From Gammaproteobacteria bacterium (lineage in GTDB: Bacteria; Pseudomonadota; Gammaproteobacteria; Enterobacterales; GCA-2746155), in contig NVWF01000005.1 in assembly GCA_002746155.1 (NCBI GenBank), forward strand, positions 79,180 to 123,950: a stretch of 44,771 nucleotides of DNA. Reading direction: 5' to 3'. The position numbers and the translations under genes are program-made. The notes under the pieces were generated by a model, which worked only from the letters and a program-made list of their open reading frames with translations, did no database searches and was not told where the DNA came from. The first letter of the stretch is position 1. Every line of letters starts with the position of its first letter. This document shows, one piece after another, positions 31,201 through 38,627 of the stretch.

Positions 31201-31787
31201 TTGGCGGATTTTCTGGTGGCGGTATTACTGCTTATGAGATTACCCGACAGTTACAAGAAGCGGGAGAGCAAGTCGCAGATTTAATATTTCTTGATACTCC
31301 ACTTCCTTACCACGACCCTATAAGCTCAGTGGATCGTATGTCGATACACTGGCAACGACTTCAAAGTAAAGGTATTACTTATTTTTCAGAATGGGCGAAA
31401 AGTCGATACCAATGGGAATTAAACAAATTCCGCAATCGTTTCAGTGACATGGAAGAAGAGGGTGATACATCGGCTGAATTTAAATCCGGCGTCATGGAGG
31501 TCAATTTCTATAATGCCTTGTCCCATTACGATATCAAGCCATTGAATATTGACGCAAAACTCTTTCGTCCAAAGCTACCGGTAAAATACAAGCTAAGTGG
31601 TGGAAGAGTAACGAATAAAGATCGTGAAATTATTCATGGGGATAACGGTTGGCCTAGATATGTGAATGAACTGAATATATTTGAAGTTCCCGGGAACCAC
31701 GATTCAATGGTACTTGAACCTAATGTGCGAGTACTGGCCACTAAGCTAGGTGAATGCATTGATAATGCTGATCCAAAAATGAAATAA
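25281..31787 (+). CDS. type I polyketide synthase KS-AT-KR-DH-ACP-TE
   Basis: KS: VQNACSTSAVA, VECHGTGTPVGDP, KTNIGHLDTAAG; AT: MFPGGGAQY, IGHSMGE, IAAHSWLLD; KR: VYVITGGLGGIGFIIAQAL, VFSSTST, DYVAANAFLNAF; DH: WILDEHRTKKGQALLPGTAYIELA, IHPALLDIATG; ACP: FFDLGGHSLVAV; TE: YILGGFSGGGITAYEI. Confidence 0.93.
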   Translation: MDNSETEDFGGYSIAIVGMANRVPGAKNPEEFWHNLENGIESVNFYTDEEMIDAGITPDLLKNPQYVKAGAHLDKFDYFDPEFFGFSPKEAGILDPQHRQFYECCWEALERSGHPPSKFDGAIGVYAGSGMAAYLAQNIMTNKELVDSVGMFLLRHTGNDKDFLATRVSYSFNLKGPSINVQNACSTSAVATHMACQALLSEECDMALAGGVTIDLPHNRGYLYKENEILSPDGHCRAFDHRSKGTIFGSGTGVIVLRRLQDAIKDGDHIHAVIIGSAINNDGSSKVGYLAPSVEGQAEAITEAMEIADIDSDTIEYVECHGTGTPVGDPIEIAALTAAFNETTDRQGFCGLGSVKTNIGHLDTAAGVAGLIKAALALENKKIPASLNYEAPNPTIDFARSPFYVNDKLKEWKASDNPRRAAVNSLGVGGTNAFIILEEPPEQVASKPYERSNHLITFSAKNRKSLDAYGEKLAHFLTQNSEIDMADAAYTLFEGREAFDNRRVLAVRDRDEAIAVLQSNDQRRVFTHSDDGEEKSLVFMFPGGGAQYVDMGKGLYETEAVFKKYMDEGFEILKETTQCDYKSFIFVGEQDLDVVELALKKPSVQLPLIFMVEYALAKLWISMGIEPKALIGHSMGENTAACLAGVFSFTDALGLVLLRGQLMDDVPEGGMLSVQLPAEELKKHLHDKLTLAAINSPILSVASGTKADLAELSEKLSTLDIDNKAVPINIAAHSWLLDGILEPFGNYLRSIKLNKPQLDFVSNYTGTWITTEQATDPEYWVKHLRNTVRFADGINTLLAEEGRIFLEVGPGNTLGSLTRQNPEAPAQRVFSTLRHPKEETADDSYFYTVLGRLWSVGLALTAEQIWEKETRHRIPMPTYAFNHNQYFIEPGKPAQETGQVFAAIEKIENLDDWYRKPVWVQQGVLAKSLLQQNWLIFLDDGGIGQEITSKLRNDGHRVVTVEEGDAYYQVSQERYKLSPELGLEAYNALVKDLVASGLFPDRLLHLWLLTQDESFRPGSSFLHRNQERGFYSLFFFSRAMADDGLVDRKVEMLVYANGMMQVADESVPYPEKSTVLGSCKIIPREFPNMTIACFDVDLPNKPEAKGIFSGKKEISNIPSELLRLMRVELYAPIQDGLFAYRDKVRWQRQYDRIDVSPSVSETIENRIREAGVYVITGGLGGIGFIIAQALANRYKAKLVLINRTPLPNRSEWADWLVKKGHDDKISLGIGKVRKLEELGADVLVLSGDVTDTDRMLEIVKEAEVKYGSINGVIHGAGAINDALIQMKNQGDIEEVFAPKVYGTLVLDEIFNDKNLDFFVVFSSTSTVIAPVGQIDYVAANAFLNAFAQYRNASQTGYTVAVNWGIWNEVGMAASSAAKMGYGGASQVKEESSDARYPLFDKHIQTSMNGRDVHYLTSYYNSKQHWILDEHRTKKGQALLPGTAYIELARAALNECGESGKFELKELIFLKALYVPENETLAARVKLEQTVEGYDFAIQSEATNADGVHGWQTHAEARIIIGIDSSTQTEDIFDVMSRLGLEKSTETSVVAQRTMQEDHLNFGPRWSVLRDAKYAEQESVACLSLDDKYESDIENYKIHPALLDIATGYAMELIAGYASNGHAENLWVPVSYGSFKFYKPLTQQIYSWVRNSKANKVEDDFASFDISLFDDKGSLVAEVSKLTIRKMVGEVDFSKPDANLIIEKDNSANSVGGSELRSLSPAEMAFQHNLSQGILPAEGSQALFTVLEKCNEPEVIISSLELESLIKEVDATAASMHKEDDDTKFARPDLDSDYVEPRDDIEKTLVGFWEDLLGVDQVGVEDSFFDLGGHSLVAVRLFAKIQQTYEVDYPISILFEAPTIAACANMLREVVGDAASATTEGDSGEKSPRARYTHLVPMHSTKSTQLTPFFLVAGMFGNVLNLRHLAQLIGNERPFYGLQARGLYGDHEPHTTFEEMAVDYIKEMKTVQPEGPYILGGFSGGGITAYEITRQLQEAGEQVADLIFLDTPLPYHDPISSVDRMSIHWQRLQSKGITYFSEWAKSRYQWELNKFRNRFSDMEEEGDTSAEFKSGVMEVNFYNALSHYDIKPLNIDAKLFRPKLPVKYKLSGGRVTNKDREIIHGDNGWPRYVNELNIFEVPGNHDSMVLEPNVRVLATKLGECIDNADPKMK

Positions 31788-31806
31788 ATGTGAATTTATA
31801 GGAACT

Positions 31807-33111
31807 ATGAATAATCCAGCTACTAATAAAAAAATTCGCGTCCTGATTATTGCAGAAGCTGCAAATCCTGAGTGGACAAGTGTACCTTTACTAGGTTGGT
31901 CACATGCGCTTGCTTTATCAAAAGTTTGTGATACACATCTTGTTACTCAAATAAGAAATAAAGATGCAATAGAACGGTTCGGTTGGTTAGAAGGAAAAGA
32001 ATTTACAGCAATTGATTCAGAAAAAATTGCTGCCCCTATGTATAAGTTGTCTGCTTTATTAAGAGGTAAAAAAGGACTTGGTTGGACAATTGATACTGCT
32101 ATTCATAGTTTAATATACCCATTTTTTGAGCGTATTATTTGGAAGAGATTTAAAGTAAGACTTGAGAAAAACACATATGATATAGTGCATCGGATCACAC
32201 CAGTGAGCCCTACGGCACCAAGTTATTTAGCTAAAAAATTAAAAGCCGTAGATATACCTTTTATCGTTGGTCCATTGAATGGAGGAGTTCCATGGCCATC
32301 GCAATTTCCTGAAATGCAAAAGAAAGAAAAGGAGTGGTTGAATATATTTAGGAGCTTCTATAAATTATTACCTGGATATCATTCACTACGTAAAAATTCC
32401 TCTGCAATTATTTGTGGTTCTAAGTCAACACAAAATGAAATGCCTGAATTTGCGAAACACAAATTAATTTACCAGCCAGAAAATGCAATCGACAAGCTAC
32501 GTTTTTCAATGAAAAACTCTATTGATGCCAGTAAAGTGTTACGAGCTGCTTTTGTTGGTAGATTAGTTCCATACAAAGGGTGTGATATGGCAATTGAGGC
32601 ATTGGAAAAGTTTGCTCAAAAGGGACAGATTATATTTGATATATATGGCTCCGGTCCTGATCAAAGAAAAATTGAAAAAATGATTGCCGACAAGAAATTA
32701 AATAAATCTGTAGTTCTACACGGTTTTGTTAACAACGATGTTTTACAAAAACAATTAATTAAAGCAGATATATTCATATTTCCTAGTGTTAGAGAGTTTG
32801 GAGGAGGTGTAATATTAGAAGCAATGGCATTAGGTATAGTGCCAATAGTATTAGACTATGCAGGTCCATCAGAGCTAGTAAATGATGAATGTGGTTATCT
32901 GATAGACATGGATTATAGATCTGAGGTTATTAACAATCTTAAGTCAATATTAAATAATATAATAGATGATAAAAATATATTACTAAATAAACGGCTCAAT
33001 TCAATATCTAGAATTGAAAAATATTTCACATGGGAACAGAAAACTAAACAAGATATTCGAATATATAATTGGTTATTAGGAAAATCTAAAAAGCCAATAT
33101 TTTTCAACTAA
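31807..33111 (+). CDS. glycosyltransferase family 4
   Basis: AAFVGRLVPYKGCDMAIEALEKF, FDIYGSGPDQRKIEKM, IFIFPSVREFGGGVILEAMALGIVPIVLDYAGPSELV; paralogous to 11570..12868. Confidence 0.9.
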   Translation: MNNPATNKKIRVLIIAEAANPEWTSVPLLGWSHALALSKVCDTHLVTQIRNKDAIERFGWLEGKEFTAIDSEKIAAPMYKLSALLRGKKGLGWTIDTAIHSLIYPFFERIIWKRFKVRLEKNTYDIVHRITPVSPTAPSYLAKKLKAVDIPFIVGPLNGGVPWPSQFPEMQKKEKEWLNIFRSFYKLLPGYHSLRKNSSAIICGSKSTQNEMPEFAKHKLIYQPENAIDKLRFSMKNSIDASKVLRAAFVGRLVPYKGCDMAIEALEKFAQKGQIIFDIYGSGPDQRKIEKMIADKKLNKSVVLHGFVNNDVLQKQLIKADIFIFPSVREFGGGVILEAMALGIVPIVLDYAGPSELVNDECGYLIDMDYRSEVINNLKSILNNIIDDKNILLNKRLNSISRIEKYFTWEQKTKQDIRIYNWLLGKSKKPIFFN

Positions 33112-33234
33112 ACTAGGATTGGTCGTTAATTGCTTCATCTCTAGCGTATACTCTAATCTTATTTAAATATATTGACCACTGTGCAACTCTTCCTCATACT
33201 AATGCAATAATATCAATTAGAATTTATAAAACCT

Positions 33235-34257
33235 ATGGAAAAACCAATAACTAATGATCAGCACATCACAGATTTTGTAGAAGGTTGTTCTTTGCTTGTT
33301 GTGATAGTTAGTTACCAAACTGGTGAACTAGTTATTAATACCCTAAAGTCGCTAATTGTAGAGTTATCTGAACACCCATTGATGCGAGTAATTGTAGTTG
33401 ATAATACATGTGGTAAAGATGCAGAAATTATTGAAAAAGCAATTAAAGATAACGATTGGCAAGATTGGGTAAAAATACAAATTTCGCCTCATAATGGTGG
33501 GTTTTCATTTGGAAATAACCTTGCTATTCGTAATGCTCTGAAGACAACAGATTCTGCACGCTATATATGGATCTTAAACCCTGATACTGAAATATATCAA
33601 GGAGCAGGTTCAGCATTAGTTAAGTTTTTACAGGAAAATAAAAAAGTTGGTATAACTGGTAGTTGTCTATTTCATGGGGATGGTACTGAGTGGGGGGAAG
33701 CTTTTCGGTTCCCCACAATTCTAAGTGAAATTGAACATGCTTTACAGTTTGGCCCGTTTAGTCGTTTACTTAAAAACTATACTATTGCAAAAAAAATGGG
33801 AGATCAACCTTGCCAAGTTGACTGGGTTTCAGGTGCAAGTATGATGATACGCAGGGATATTCTTGATGCAGAGAACTTATTTGATGAAGACTATTTTCTT
33901 TACTATGAGGAAACTGACTTTTGTCTTAATGCATTTTTGAAAGGCTGGAATACCTGGTATGTACCTTCAAGTAAAGTAATGCACATCAGTGGCCAAAGTA
34001 CTGGTGCAACTGGCACTGGTTACCTATCAAAACGCCTCCCTCAATATATGTTTGATTCCCGTAATCACTATTTTACGAAAAATCACGGTTTTCTATATGC
34101 TACCATAGCAGACATTGCCAAAATCGGGTCGCTAATTTGTAATAAAGTTATTAGGTTATTTCGAGGTAAACCGAACAAACATCATCCTTACCTACTAAGG
34201 GATAGCATTCTCAACTTTACCCTAATTAAGTATATAATAAGAGTCATTAAAAAATAG
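33235..34257 (+). CDS. glycosyltransferase family 2 (rhamnosyltransferase-like)
   Basis: LLVVIVSYQTGELVINTLKSL, VIVVDNTCGKDAEII, NGGFSFGNNLAIRNAL, IWILNPDTEI, WVSGASMMIRRDIL, DEDYFLYYEETDFCLNAFLKGW. Confidence 0.92.
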   Translation: MEKPITNDQHITDFVEGCSLLVVIVSYQTGELVINTLKSLIVELSEHPLMRVIVVDNTCGKDAEIIEKAIKDNDWQDWVKIQISPHNGGFSFGNNLAIRNALKTTDSARYIWILNPDTEIYQGAGSALVKFLQENKKVGITGSCLFHGDGTEWGEAFRFPTILSEIEHALQFGPFSRLLKNYTIAKKMGDQPCQVDWVSGASMMIRRDILDAENLFDEDYFLYYEETDFCLNAFLKGWNTWYVPSSKVMHISGQSTGATGTGYLSKRLPQYMFDSRNHYFTKNHGFLYATIADIAKIGSLICNKVIRLFRGKPNKHHPYLLRDSILNFTLIKYIIRVIKK

Positions 34258-34465
34258 GTGATTATTAAGAATGGCTCCCAAATAAATGAACGCTAATTAC
34301 TCAACGAAATTTATAATTCTACATAAAGGATATGTTACAGAAGTTATCCTTCTAAAAACTCTCTACGTAGGAATATATGAATAGTCATCAAATTGTTTAT
34401 ACTGTCTTAGCACCTACTGATAGTAGTATTCTGTTTTTTTTAAATAAAGCTATTATATAATAATC

Positions 34466-35827
34466 ATGCCAAATTCTTTTGCTTATTTAACCTTACTTCT
34501 TTGGCCTTTAATTTCATTATTACTATACAGAAAACTAGACACACTGCCTGCAACGTTTATTACAATTGTTGGAGGGTATTTGATTTTGCCAGTAAAGACT
34601 GCTATTGACTTACCTTTAATTCCAGCACTGGATAAAGAATCTATTTCTGCCATAAGTGCACTTTTGGGTTGTATTTTCATAAAAAAAATCAAAATTAATT
34701 TACTTCCAAAAAATGGTGCAGAAAAGTGGTTAGTCATAATATACCTTTTAGTCCCTATTCTTACAACGTTGACAAATACTGAGCCAGTATTTGATGGTAA
34801 ATTCTGGAGAACGGGATTAACCTTTCATGATGCAATTTCAAGTACTATAAGTAACTATATTAGATTAATTCCATTCTTCATAGGATTACAGGTATTAAAA
34901 GAATGTGACGAGCAATTATTGTTATTTAAATATTTAACAATTGCAGGTCTTTGCTATTCGTTGCCCATATTATTGGAGATACGTCTGAGTCCTCAGTTAC
35001 ATACATGGATTTATGGTTTTTTCCCTCACGCTTTTTTTGGTCAGCAAATGAGAGAGGGCGGTTTTAGGGCAGTTGTATTTTTGGGACATGGCCTCCTGGT
35101 TGCAACATTCATTACAGTGGCTTTGGCTTCAGCTACAATCCTCTGGAAGAACCGTATTAATACTTTTGGCATTCCAGCTATAATAATTGTTTTGTACATG
35201 ATGTTAATTCTACTATTATCAAAAACAATGGGCGCATATTTCCTTGCTTTAATACTCGTCCCAGCAATTGCCTGGACAGAAAGTGCATTTATTAATCATA
35301 TTTCACGAGCTATCATAGCTATTATTATTTTATATCCACTGTTAACAATGTTTGAAATATTTCCCCAACAAGAAATTGTTGATTTTGTTAACAATAATTT
35401 AAATGCGGAACGATCGAGATCATTAGATTATCGTTTCCATAATGAAAATAGACTAATAGAACATGCAAAAGAAAAGTTTTTATTTGGCTGGGGGGGATGG
35501 GATAGAAATAAACCTTGGGGTACAGTCACCGATGGATATTGGATCATAGTTTTTGGCGTATCTGGTTTCATTGGTTTTATTGCTATTTTTGGGTTAGCTT
35601 TGATATGTGTTATTAGTGGAGTGAAAGCAAGCGATAAGCTAGTAGACAAATTTGAAAAAAAGATATTATCTACACATATATTGTTAGTCATGGTGATTAT
35701 GATTGATCAAATACCAAATCACTCAATGAGTGGTTATATTTGGTTACTAATAGGCGCCTTATTGGGGCGTTCAAACTATATTATAAAAAAATCCGATATG
35801 GTTATTAATCCAAAGGTTACATTGTGA
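34466..35827 (+). CDS. O-antigen polymerase/ligase-like membrane protein (Wzy candidate)
   Basis: About 11-12 predicted hydrophobic segments, large periplasmic-type loop, terminal NENRLIEHAKEKFLFGWGGWDRNKPWGTVTDGYWIIVFGVSGFIGFIA typical of O-antigen ligase/polymerase proteins. Confidence 0.75.
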   Translation: MPNSFAYLTLLLWPLISLLLYRKLDTLPATFITIVGGYLILPVKTAIDLPLIPALDKESISAISALLGCIFIKKIKINLLPKNGAEKWLVIIYLLVPILTTLTNTEPVFDGKFWRTGLTFHDAISSTISNYIRLIPFFIGLQVLKECDEQLLLFKYLTIAGLCYSLPILLEIRLSPQLHTWIYGFFPHAFFGQQMREGGFRAVVFLGHGLLVATFITVALASATILWKNRINTFGIPAIIIVLYMMLILLLSKTMGAYFLALILVPAIAWTESAFINHISRAIIAIIILYPLLTMFEIFPQQEIVDFVNNNLNAERSRSLDYRFHNENRLIEHAKEKFLFGWGGWDRNKPWGTVTDGYWIIVFGVSGFIGFIAIFGLALICVISGVKASDKLVDKFEKKILSTHILLVMVIMIDQIPNHSMSGYIWLLIGALLGRSNYIIKKSDMVINPKVTL

Positions 35828-35899
35828 ACAGGCTTTTAGAACGTTTCAGGACTTAAGTAATTCAGGGATATAAATAGTAGCACTTGAAGCATTAAACGA

Positions 35900-36682
35900 T
35901 TATTTCTTCCAAAATAGTAATAATAATTTGAGTTTTTGTTTTAATGACTTTGGGGGGTGCCATTCTTGATTGTTAGTAAAAATACAATTTTTTGAGGAAA
36001 TATTGTCCCTATTAACAATTTCTAATCCCCATTGTGCTGCAATACTCGGTTCCATTCCTGTAAACTCACTCATCTGTGTTTTTAAATGCCCTGGAATCCA
36101 TTCATGAACTTCTATGTTAAGGTTTAAATGGGCAATATCCGCATATATTGCTTTAGTTAATGAATGTATAGCTCCTTTAGTGCATGAATAAGCAGCACTA
36201 TTTGCAATTGGAGCCATATCTGCCCAACTACCTAGATTATAAATTTTTCCATAGTTGTGTTTTATCATTATTGGAAGGATTGCTTTACAACAATTAGCGA
36301 CACCATTTAAATTAATATTAATTGCATGCTGCCATTGTTCATCGGTCTCATCCAAGAAATTGATTTTTGGATAGATGGCTGCGTTATTAAATAATATATC
36401 AATGTGTCCATGATTGAGAATAATATCATCACACGCATTTTTTATTTGTTTAAAATTACTTACATCAACAGTAAAATATTCATACAGAGAATTTTCTATA
36501 ATTTCACCAGTTTTCTTAAGCTTATCAACATTACGACCGAGCCCAATGACTCTAGCCCCGGCATTTGTGAATTTAATGGCTAACTCTCGACCAAGCCCAC
36601 TACCTGCTCCCGTAACTATGACTACTTTGTCTTTGATCATAATATTTTCTACTTTTCGATATTCTAATTGATAGTTAGTCAA
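35900..36682 (-). CDS. short-chain dehydrogenase/reductase
   Basis: VVIVTGAGSGLGRELAIKFTNAGARVIGLGRN, LFNNAAIYP, YSCTKGAIHSLTKAI (YxxxK); an internal Met a few residues in (MIKDKVVIVTGAG) is the likelier start. Confidence 0.88.
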   Translation of the reverse strand: MTNYQLEYRKVENIMIKDKVVIVTGAGSGLGRELAIKFTNAGARVIGLGRNVDKLKKTGEIIENSLYEYFTVDVSNFKQIKNACDDIILNHGHIDILFNNAAIYPKINFLDETDEQWQHAININLNGVANCCKAILPIMIKHNYGKIYNLGSWADMAPIANSAAYSCTKGAIHSLTKAIYADIAHLNLNIEVHEWIPGHLKTQMSEFTGMEPSIAAQWGLEIVNRDNISSKNCIFTNNQEWHPPKSLKQKLKLLLLFWKK

Positions 36683-36851
36683 ATCGATTAATTATTGTTA
36701 ATCAATTAAAACTAATTTATAGTGCAATTACTATAGCTGATTACGGAAATTATTAGAAGTGTAATTGCGACTAATGAAAATTGTTTATTAAATATCTTTA
36801 TATCTTTATTCTGTATAATAAACTCAAACAATACATTAAGCACATCATTGA

Positions 36852-38453
36852 ATGAACAACAAAAAATCACGGCATATCCTAAATATCGAACAAGTCTTAC
36901 TTCAGGATTTTGATATTGTTATAGTTGGTGGAGGAATGGGAGGTGCAACAGCAGCTTTAGCATTAACAAAAAAAGGTTATAAAGTATTATTACTTGAAAA
37001 AGGTTTTGCTGACTTATCTAACGAGAATCAAACAGACATAGACGTTGAATTAAATGATCCAGCTGATAGGATAAGTCATCATCGTTGGCCTACCAGAATA
37101 ACATCTATCATAGACGATTTTGAGACAACTAATTTCACACCCATAGGATGTGGTATTGGAGGTTCAACTCGTTTCTACGCAGGAGCCTTAGAAAGGTTGG
37201 AGCCAATTGACTTCCTCCCACAAACAATGCCTGATGGTTCAATAGTAGAATGGCCATATACATATCATGAGCTTGAACCCTATTATCAACAAGTGGAAGA
37301 ATTATTTAATGTTCATGGTAGCCCTGATCCTTTAAATGAAACACTCAACTACAAGATTAAAATACCAATAGAACTCAATGCCACAGATAAACATTTTTTT
37401 AACATGTTTAAACAGTCTGGATTACACCCGTACCATCTTCATATTGCATTATCAAATGACCAGAAAACAACAGCTCATGAAAAAATTATGGGGGCTTTAG
37501 AAGCATGTATACTTCCCGCTCTTGAAACTGGAAACCTTAAGATTATTGAAAGTTGTGAAGTTATTCATATCAATACTTCAACTGATACAGTTACAGGAGT
37601 TATTGTTTCACATTTGAATAACTCCTATTCTATTTCTGTAAAACGATTAATATTAGCGGGTGGTGCATTTTTCACTCCTATTATGTTGTTACGTTCTATT
37701 AACCAACATTGGCCAAAAGGTATTGCAAATAATAATGACTTAGTTGGTCGAAATCTGATGTTTCATGTTTCAGATTATATTGGGATTTGGGGTACAGAAA
37801 AACATCGTGATCTAGAAGCAAAAAAATCAATCGCATTAAGGAATTTATATTTTTATGAGGGAGTTAAATTAGGTCAATTACAATCTGTTGGAAGAAGTAT
37901 CGAGTTTGGTTATATACTCTACTTTTTGAGGAATATGCTTAATTCCAGTTTTTTTGGAAAGATACCAATTATCAACAAAATTATTCGTCAGCTATTGAGA
38001 ATACCAGCCTATATAGCTGTTTATATTTTTAAAGATGCTTCAGTTTTTGCAAGTATTGTTGAAGATTACCCATATCATACTAACCGAGTCGTTTATGACA
38101 AGACTAAACCTTCAAATCTATATTTTACATATAACATAACAGACGAATTGAAAACACGAGTAAGAAAATTTAGACATTTAATGAAGAAAAAAATTAATTC
38201 AAAATTAATGATTGTCTTTAATAAAGATGTTACTTTGAATTATGGTCATCCATGTGGGACTTGTAAAGCGGGGAACGATCCTAAATATAGTGTGGTAAAC
38301 TCTCATTGCAAAGTTCATAATATGAAAAATTTATATATTGCGGACGCCTCTTTTATGCCAACGAGTGGTGGAACTAACCCCAGTCTAACTATTGCAGCAA
38401 ATGCACTTAGAGTTGTTGATGGAATAATTGATGATGATAAGCTAAATAATTGA
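36852..38453 (+). CDS. GMC family oxidoreductase
   Basis: FDIVIVGGGMGGATAALALTKKGYKVLLLEKG; GIGGSTRFYAGALERL; C-terminal HPCGTCKAGNDPKYSVVNSHCKVHNMKNLYIADASFMPTSGGTNPSLTIAANALRV. Confidence 0.9.
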   Translation: MNNKKSRHILNIEQVLLQDFDIVIVGGGMGGATAALALTKKGYKVLLLEKGFADLSNENQTDIDVELNDPADRISHHRWPTRITSIIDDFETTNFTPIGCGIGGSTRFYAGALERLEPIDFLPQTMPDGSIVEWPYTYHELEPYYQQVEELFNVHGSPDPLNETLNYKIKIPIELNATDKHFFNMFKQSGLHPYHLHIALSNDQKTTAHEKIMGALEACILPALETGNLKIIESCEVIHINTSTDTVTGVIVSHLNNSYSISVKRLILAGGAFFTPIMLLRSINQHWPKGIANNNDLVGRNLMFHVSDYIGIWGTEKHRDLEAKKSIALRNLYFYEGVKLGQLQSVGRSIEFGYILYFLRNMLNSSFFGKIPIINKIIRQLLRIPAYIAVYIFKDASVFASIVEDYPYHTNRVVYDKTKPSNLYFTYNITDELKTRVRKFRHLMKKKINSKLMIVFNKDVTLNYGHPCGTCKAGNDPKYSVVNSHCKVHNMKNLYIADASFMPTSGGTNPSLTIAANALRVVDGIIDDDKLNN

Positions 38454-38627
38454 CTTTCCCCTGTATTATATAAGTACAAATAGAAATGTTATGGTTTCAG
38501 ACTGCATTTTTATTGGAAAGAATAGCTACAATAAAGAGTAATAAATAGCATCAAACATGAAATTTTATACATCTACTGTTTTTGTTGCCTCAGATTAAAT
38601 GCTCCATAAAATAATTAAGGAAAAGTT

